A stretch of DNA of 64,000 nucleotides. Source: Odoribacter lunatus (GTDB taxonomy: Bacteria; Bacteroidota; Bacteroidia; Bacteroidales; Marinifilaceae). The notes under the pieces were generated by a model that saw nothing but the letters and a program-made list of their open reading frames with translations, was not told the DNA's origin and did no database searches. The position numbers and the translations under genes were made by a program. This document shows, in pieces, positions 63,074 through 64,000 of the stretch (positions are counted from its first letter, which is position 1; the number at the start of each line of letters is the position of its first letter). The DNA is taken from positions 1-64,000 of the forward strand of contig NZ_CALPCZ010000006.1 of assembly GCF_943193135.1 (NCBI RefSeq). The letters run 5' to 3'.

Positions 63074-63763
63074 TCAAAGTATCAATTTATACCCTTTTCC
63101 ATGTACATTAATAATTTCCACCGAAGGATCTTTCTTCAAATGTTTACGCAATTTGGTTATATAAACATCCATGCTTCGTGCATTAAAATAATTATCGTCT
63201 GCCCAAATATTTTTTAATGCATAATTCCTTTCCAACACTTTGTTTACGTTCAAGCATAATAATCTTAATAATTCCGATTCTTTTGTTGTTAATTTCTGCT
63301 CATCCTCTCCATCAAACAAAGTTTGTTTTTTAGAATTAAATGTCAACTTTCCAATTTTAAAAACTTCTTGTTCATCCTCTGGCTTTAATCCTGCAGAACG
63401 ACGCAAAACGGCCTCTATCCTTAACAACAATTCCTCCATACTAAAAGGCTTACTCATATAATCATCTGCTCCCAATTTAAAACCTTCCAAAACATCTTCC
63501 TTCATATTTTTCGCCGTAAGGAAAATAATCGGAATTTCGCTATTAATCTGCCGAACATCTTTCGCCAATGTAAAGCCATCTTTTTTAGGCATCATCACGT
63601 CGAAAATACATAAATCAAACGGCTGATTCAAAAAAGACTCATAAGCCACCTCCCCGTCTTCACAAAGAAAGGTATCAAATCCTTTCGCTCTCAAATACTC
63701 TTTCAAAAGCATGCCCAAATTTGTATCGTCTTCGGCTAATAAAATTTTAATTTTCTCATTCAT
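63074..63763 (-). CDS. rprY: OmpR-type response regulator (RprY-like)
   Basis: 229 residues. Receiver domain (about 1-120): ILLAEDDTNLG (acidic pocket), FDVMMPKKDG with phospho-acceptor Asp at about 55, LTAKN, and PFSMEELLLRI. Then a winged-helix output domain (about 130-229: LTTKESELLRLLC, RSMDVYITKLRKHLKKDPSVEI). Close in pattern to RprY of Bacteroides fragilis, which pairs with the kinase RprX. The partial kinase gene next to it is consistent. Confidence 0.85.
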   Translation of the reverse strand: MNEKIKILLAEDDTNLGMLLKEYLRAKGFDTFLCEDGEVAYESFLNQPFDLCIFDVMMPKKDGFTLAKDVRQINSEIPIIFLTAKNMKEDVLEGFKLGADDYMSKPFSMEELLLRIEAVLRRSAGLKPEDEQEVFKIGKLTFNSKKQTLFDGEDEQKLTTKESELLRLLCLNVNKVLERNYALKNIWADDNYFNARSMDVYITKLRKHLKKDPSVEIINVHGKGYKLIL

Positions 63764-63805
63764 AGCTATATAGTTTTAAATAATTTCTTTGAAAAAGATA
63801 CGATT

Positions 63806-64000
63806 TTAAAAAAATAAAGTTCTCTTCACTTTTTGTTTTTTTGAAATCAATGGTAAAATAATATCAAAACGGCTTCCTTTATCCAATGCACTATCTACTT
63901 CTATACGCCCGCCATGAGCCTCGACAATCTTCTTTACATACGATAATCCCAAACCAAAACCTTTAACATCATGCAAATTACCTGTTGAAATACGATAAAA
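63806..64000 (-). CDS. rprX: C-terminal end of a sensor histidine kinase (RprX-like), cut by window edge
   Basis: 64 codons at the right edge with the ATP-binding G2 box [19 protein letters not shown] and the [12 protein letters not shown] end of a HATPase domain. The rest lies beyond the window. It lies directly upstream of the rprY-like gene in the same direction, the order expected for an rprXY pair, so it should phosphorylate that regulator. Confidence 0.8.
   Translation of the reverse strand, partial: FYRISTGNLHDVKGFGLGLSYVKKIVEAHGGRIEVDSALDKGSRFDIILPLISKKQKVKRTLFF

Overview
The window is chromosomal DNA of a gut-type member of the phylum Bacteroidota, order Bacteroidales. An Odoribacter-like genome is my best guess from gene content, but no rRNA is present to prove it. 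The evidence is a SusC/SusD pair, BACON-domain lipoproteins, a long-form IspG, a NagB-PIG-L fusion, a GldA-type ABC ATPase, the RprY/RprX two-component pair, and promoters with the Bacteroidota -7 box TAnnTTTG and no clear Shine-Dalgarno sites.

Layout. 1-8942: end of a glycan-uptake locus (SusC truncated at the window edge, SusD), then a ROK repressor, a glucosamine-6-P deaminase/deacetylase fusion and a sugar nucleotidyltransferase, consistent with amino-sugar use. 9025-10118: a beta-barrel protein and a decayed toxin-antitoxin-like pair. 10172-14263 (minus): an envelope operon with an LPP20-like protein, a DUF4384-like protein, a secreted caspase-fold peptidase, a beta-barrel protein and an acidic lipoprotein. 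14832-18153: alkaline phosphatase, then a NifU-like/GGGtGRT pair. 18325-28866: accessory region with a Fic protein and its operators, a SUMF1/glycine-rich surface protein, IspG, YbaK, two broken genes (a DUF4143-type ATPase and a BRO-family gene) and a small protein with UDG-like motifs. 28897-32532: a very large BACON/leucine-rich-repeat lipoprotein. 32970-41048: housekeeping genes (cysS, ung, fba, typA), a glutamine cyclotransferase and a serine-type sulfatase. 41133-41447: a cobalamin riboswitch followed by a terminator and no gene on its strand. 41446-50534: envelope and housekeeping genes (Omp85-like barrel, phosphoethanolamine transferase, PPTase, asd, tonB, hflX, tyrS, cvpA). 50664-61947: a long plus-strand run (aspS, holB, ricT, two rhomboids, an EEP nuclease-like gene, tRNA-Ala, a flippase-like gene, mutL, gldA). 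61944-64000 (minus): a lipoprotein, rpiB, rprY and the end of rprX.

Most interesting signal. Three minus-strand genes or operons for secreted or surface proteins (starts at 14263, 22734 and 32532) share a roughly 280-350 nt 5' leader. Each begins at a TATATTTG promoter. Each contains the same pseudoknotted architecture: a P1 helix interleaved with a two-part long-range helix, part of which is formed by a 9-nt hairpin loop. Each has a hairpin plus T-rich stretch, or a weaker form of it, shortly before the start codon. The sequences of the pairing arms differ between copies but stay complementary, so the structure is supported by compensatory changes that can be read by eye. I do not recognise this as a named RNA class and propose it as a candidate undescribed cis-regulatory RNA family for surface proteins. 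Second is the orphan B12 riboswitch, whose read-through transcript would be antisense to the neighbouring ytfJ-like gene.
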